From: Lachnospiraceae bacterium
Lineage (GTDB): Bacteria > Bacillota_A > Clostridia > Lachnospirales > Lachnospiraceae
DNA: 15,394 bases
Assembly: GCA_024690425.1 (NCBI GenBank)
Contig: JAILCT010000037.1
Location: 1-15,394 of the forward strand
Direction: 5' to 3'
The notes beneath the pieces are model-generated. The model was not told the DNA's origin and ran no database searches. It saw only the letters and a program-made list of their open reading frames with translations. The number at the start of each line of letters is the position of its first letter. The first letter of the stretch is position 1. This document shows positions 14,317 through 15,394 of the stretch, one piece after another. Both the position numbers and the translations under genes were made by a program.

Positions 14317-14359
14317 CAAGGGAAAAAATGCTACAACATAAACAGCATTTCTTCCCTTG
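14317..14359. terminator. bidirectional terminator-like hairpin between convergent genes
   Basis: Arms 14317-14332 (CAAGGGAAAAAATGCT) and 14344-14359 (AGCATTTCTTCCCTTG) pair at 15 of 16 positions around an 11-base loop. It lies between the stop of the kinase operon and the stop of the convergent aldolase gene. A/T-rich bases within the stem serve either direction, although no long T tract follows. The position supports termination of both units. Confidence 0.7.
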
Positions 14360-14401
14360 CTGACTGTCCTGAAAAAATCTTTAAGCTTAGGGTTAACATC
14401 G

Positions 14402-15247
14402 TCATGCTTTTCCGTCAGAGCCGCAGACTCGGATCCTGTATTCCACCTGTGCCTTAACGGCTTTCATGGCCGCTACGCCGATCTTTTTCGGATCGATTAT
14501 CGAATCATCACTGTTAAGAAGCTCTCTTGTGGCCTTCAGGTAAGCCTGGCGGAGTTCGGTCGCAAAGTTCACCTTGCACATACCTCTCTTAACGCAGTCA
14601 CGGACATCCTCATCGGAGAGACCGGACGAACCGTGAAGAACAAGAGGAACGGAAACCACTTTCCTGATCTCGGAAATGCGATCTTTGTTCAGAACGGGTT
14701 TTTCTTTGTAAACACCGTGCGCAGTTCCGATCCCGATAGCGAGAGAATCGGTTCCGGTTTCCTCCACAAATCTTTTGGCTTCTTCAGGGTCGGTATAGGA
14801 GGGGCCGTTTGAAACAGTATCGTCTTCCTTTCCTCCAACCTTTCCGAGCTCGGATTCGACCGGGATCCCAACGGCCTTTCCTACATCCACGACACTCTTT
14901 GAAAGAGCGATATTATCCTTTAAGAGCAGCTTTGAGCCGTCGATCATTACGGAGCTGTAGCCGGCTTTGATAGCCTGTACGGCCATTTCAAAGCTTGAGC
15001 CATGATCCAGATGAAGGCAGATCGGAACACAGGCTCTTTCTGCCTCAGACCTTACGATGGCAGCATAGGTTTCAAGAGTTCCGTATCTCACGGTGCCCGG
15101 AGTGGTCTGGATCATAACGGGAGCCTTTAATTCCTCTGCTGCAGCGATAACAGCCTTGACCATTTCCATATTTTCGATATTAAAGGCGCCTACCGCATAT
15201 CCGCCTTTTTGAGCTTTTTCGAGCATTTCCTTAGATGTAACGTACAT
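14402..15247 (-). CDS. class II fructose/tagatose-bisphosphate aldolase (GatY/KbaY-like)
   Basis: A 281-residue zinc-dependent class II aldolase that cleaves a ketose 1,6-bisphosphate to dihydroxyacetone phosphate and glyceraldehyde 3-phosphate in the cytoplasm. Visible motifs are 'CLHLDHG' with Asp81 (catalytic) and zinc ligand His82, 'ESELGKVGGKEDD' (about 131-143), 'AIGIGTAHGVYK' with zinc ligand His177, 'PLVLHGSSGL' with His205, and 'KVNFATELR' for phosphate binding. Length and the 'YTDPEEAKRFVEETGTDSLAIG' block fit the tagatose-bisphosphate (GatY/KbaY) branch, but fructose bisphosphate is equally possible from sequence; no sugar transport genes are in view. The ATG at 15247 follows AGGAGG by six bases. 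The second IS110 copy begins right behind this ribosome site, so native promoter sequences have been displaced. It is convergent with the kinase operon. Confidence 0.93.
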   Translation of the reverse strand: MYVTSKEMLEKAQKGGYAVGAFNIENMEMVKAVIAAAEELKAPVMIQTTPGTVRYGTLETYAAIVRSEAERACVPICLHLDHGSSFEMAVQAIKAGYSSVMIDGSKLLLKDNIALSKSVVDVGKAVGIPVESELGKVGGKEDDTVSNGPSYTDPEEAKRFVEETGTDSLAIGIGTAHGVYKEKPVLNKDRISEIRKVVSVPLVLHGSSGLSDEDVRDCVKRGMCKVNFATELRQAYLKATRELLNSDDSIIDPKKIGVAAMKAVKAQVEYRIRVCGSDGKA

Positions 15248-15253
15248 ATGTCT

Positions 15254-15259
15254 CCTCCT
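15254..15259 (-). promoter_or_regulatory. Shine-Dalgarno of the aldolase gene, abutting the second IS
   Basis: Reads AGGAGG on the minus strand, six bases before the ATG at 15247. IS110 sequence starts at 15260/15261. The same arrangement is seen at the first copy, which makes this ribosome site the apparent insertion target. Confidence 0.85.
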
Positions 15260-15394
15260 AATATATAGATTGTAGGTATAAATAACCTAACAGCCAGTTA
15301 GGCCTTATGCCTCTCATTGTTTAAGCTGTATGATAGATGAGCATTGGTGTGACCGAATTCTCCTTGGTCCCTTGGGCGACCGTAAGAAAGCCAG
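15260..15394 (+). mobile_element. second IS110 copy, left end only (cut by window edge)
   Basis: Positions 15261-15394 are identical over all 134 bases to 1858-1991, in the same orientation. This covers the 5' hairpin and nearly the whole predicted target-binding loop of the bridge RNA, and the rest is off the window. The base at 15260 is A, whereas its counterpart 1857 is C. The identity implies recent transposition or an ongoing homogenised family. Confidence 0.93.

Noticed and set aside
14357..14812. 151-residue plus-strand ORF opposite the aldolase gene
   Set aside because: Antisense shadow of a well-supported aldolase coding region.

Overview
The window looks like a chromosomal segment from a low-to-mid GC Gram-positive anaerobe, probably Lachnospiraceae (Butyrivibrio-like). 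The support is strong AGGAGG ribosome sites, heavy ATA/AGA codon use, a DUF3781 gene start, and hybrid histidine kinases with six-helix membrane domains, REC and HPt modules. This placement is inferred from style, not from a marker gene.

Left part (1-1856, minus strand): the first 18 codons of a DUF3781-type gene, an alpha/beta hydrolase, and a PD-(D/E)XK nuclease-like protein. About 1857-3459 (plus strand): a complete IS110-family element. It has a DEDD/Ser transposase and a 275-bp leader that folds like a bridge RNA. A second copy in the same orientation begins at 15260 and is cut by the window edge; the 134 bp visible from 15261 are identical to 1858-1991. Both copies sit directly against the Shine-Dalgarno sequence of a leftward gene (the nuclease-like gene and an aldolase). 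The predicted target guide of the bridge RNA contains a CUCCU anti-Shine-Dalgarno-like core.

3460-4304 has no convincing gene. It holds a long imperfect hairpin (3873-3949), a 13-unit 10-bp tandem repeat (4051-4180) and a 13-bp direct repeat (4247-4272).

4305-14279 (plus strand) is one compact operon-like module behind a near-consensus promoter with a dyad over its -10 box. It encodes a 174-aa small protein, a 1017-aa protein with glycine-rich hydrophobic segments, a GNAT-type protein, a six-helix hybrid kinase (HK-pseudoREC-REC) and a second six-helix hybrid kinase with the order HK-REC-DegV-HPt. The last two overlap by ATGA. No DNA-binding output domain is encoded. The kinases could share the single HPt, and the DegV domain could feed a fatty-acid or lipid signal into the relay; the effect on the first three proteins is inference.

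14317-14359 is a bidirectional terminator-like hairpin between the operon and the convergent class II (GatY/KbaY-like) sugar-bisphosphate aldolase at 14402-15247, whose leader is displaced by the second IS copy.
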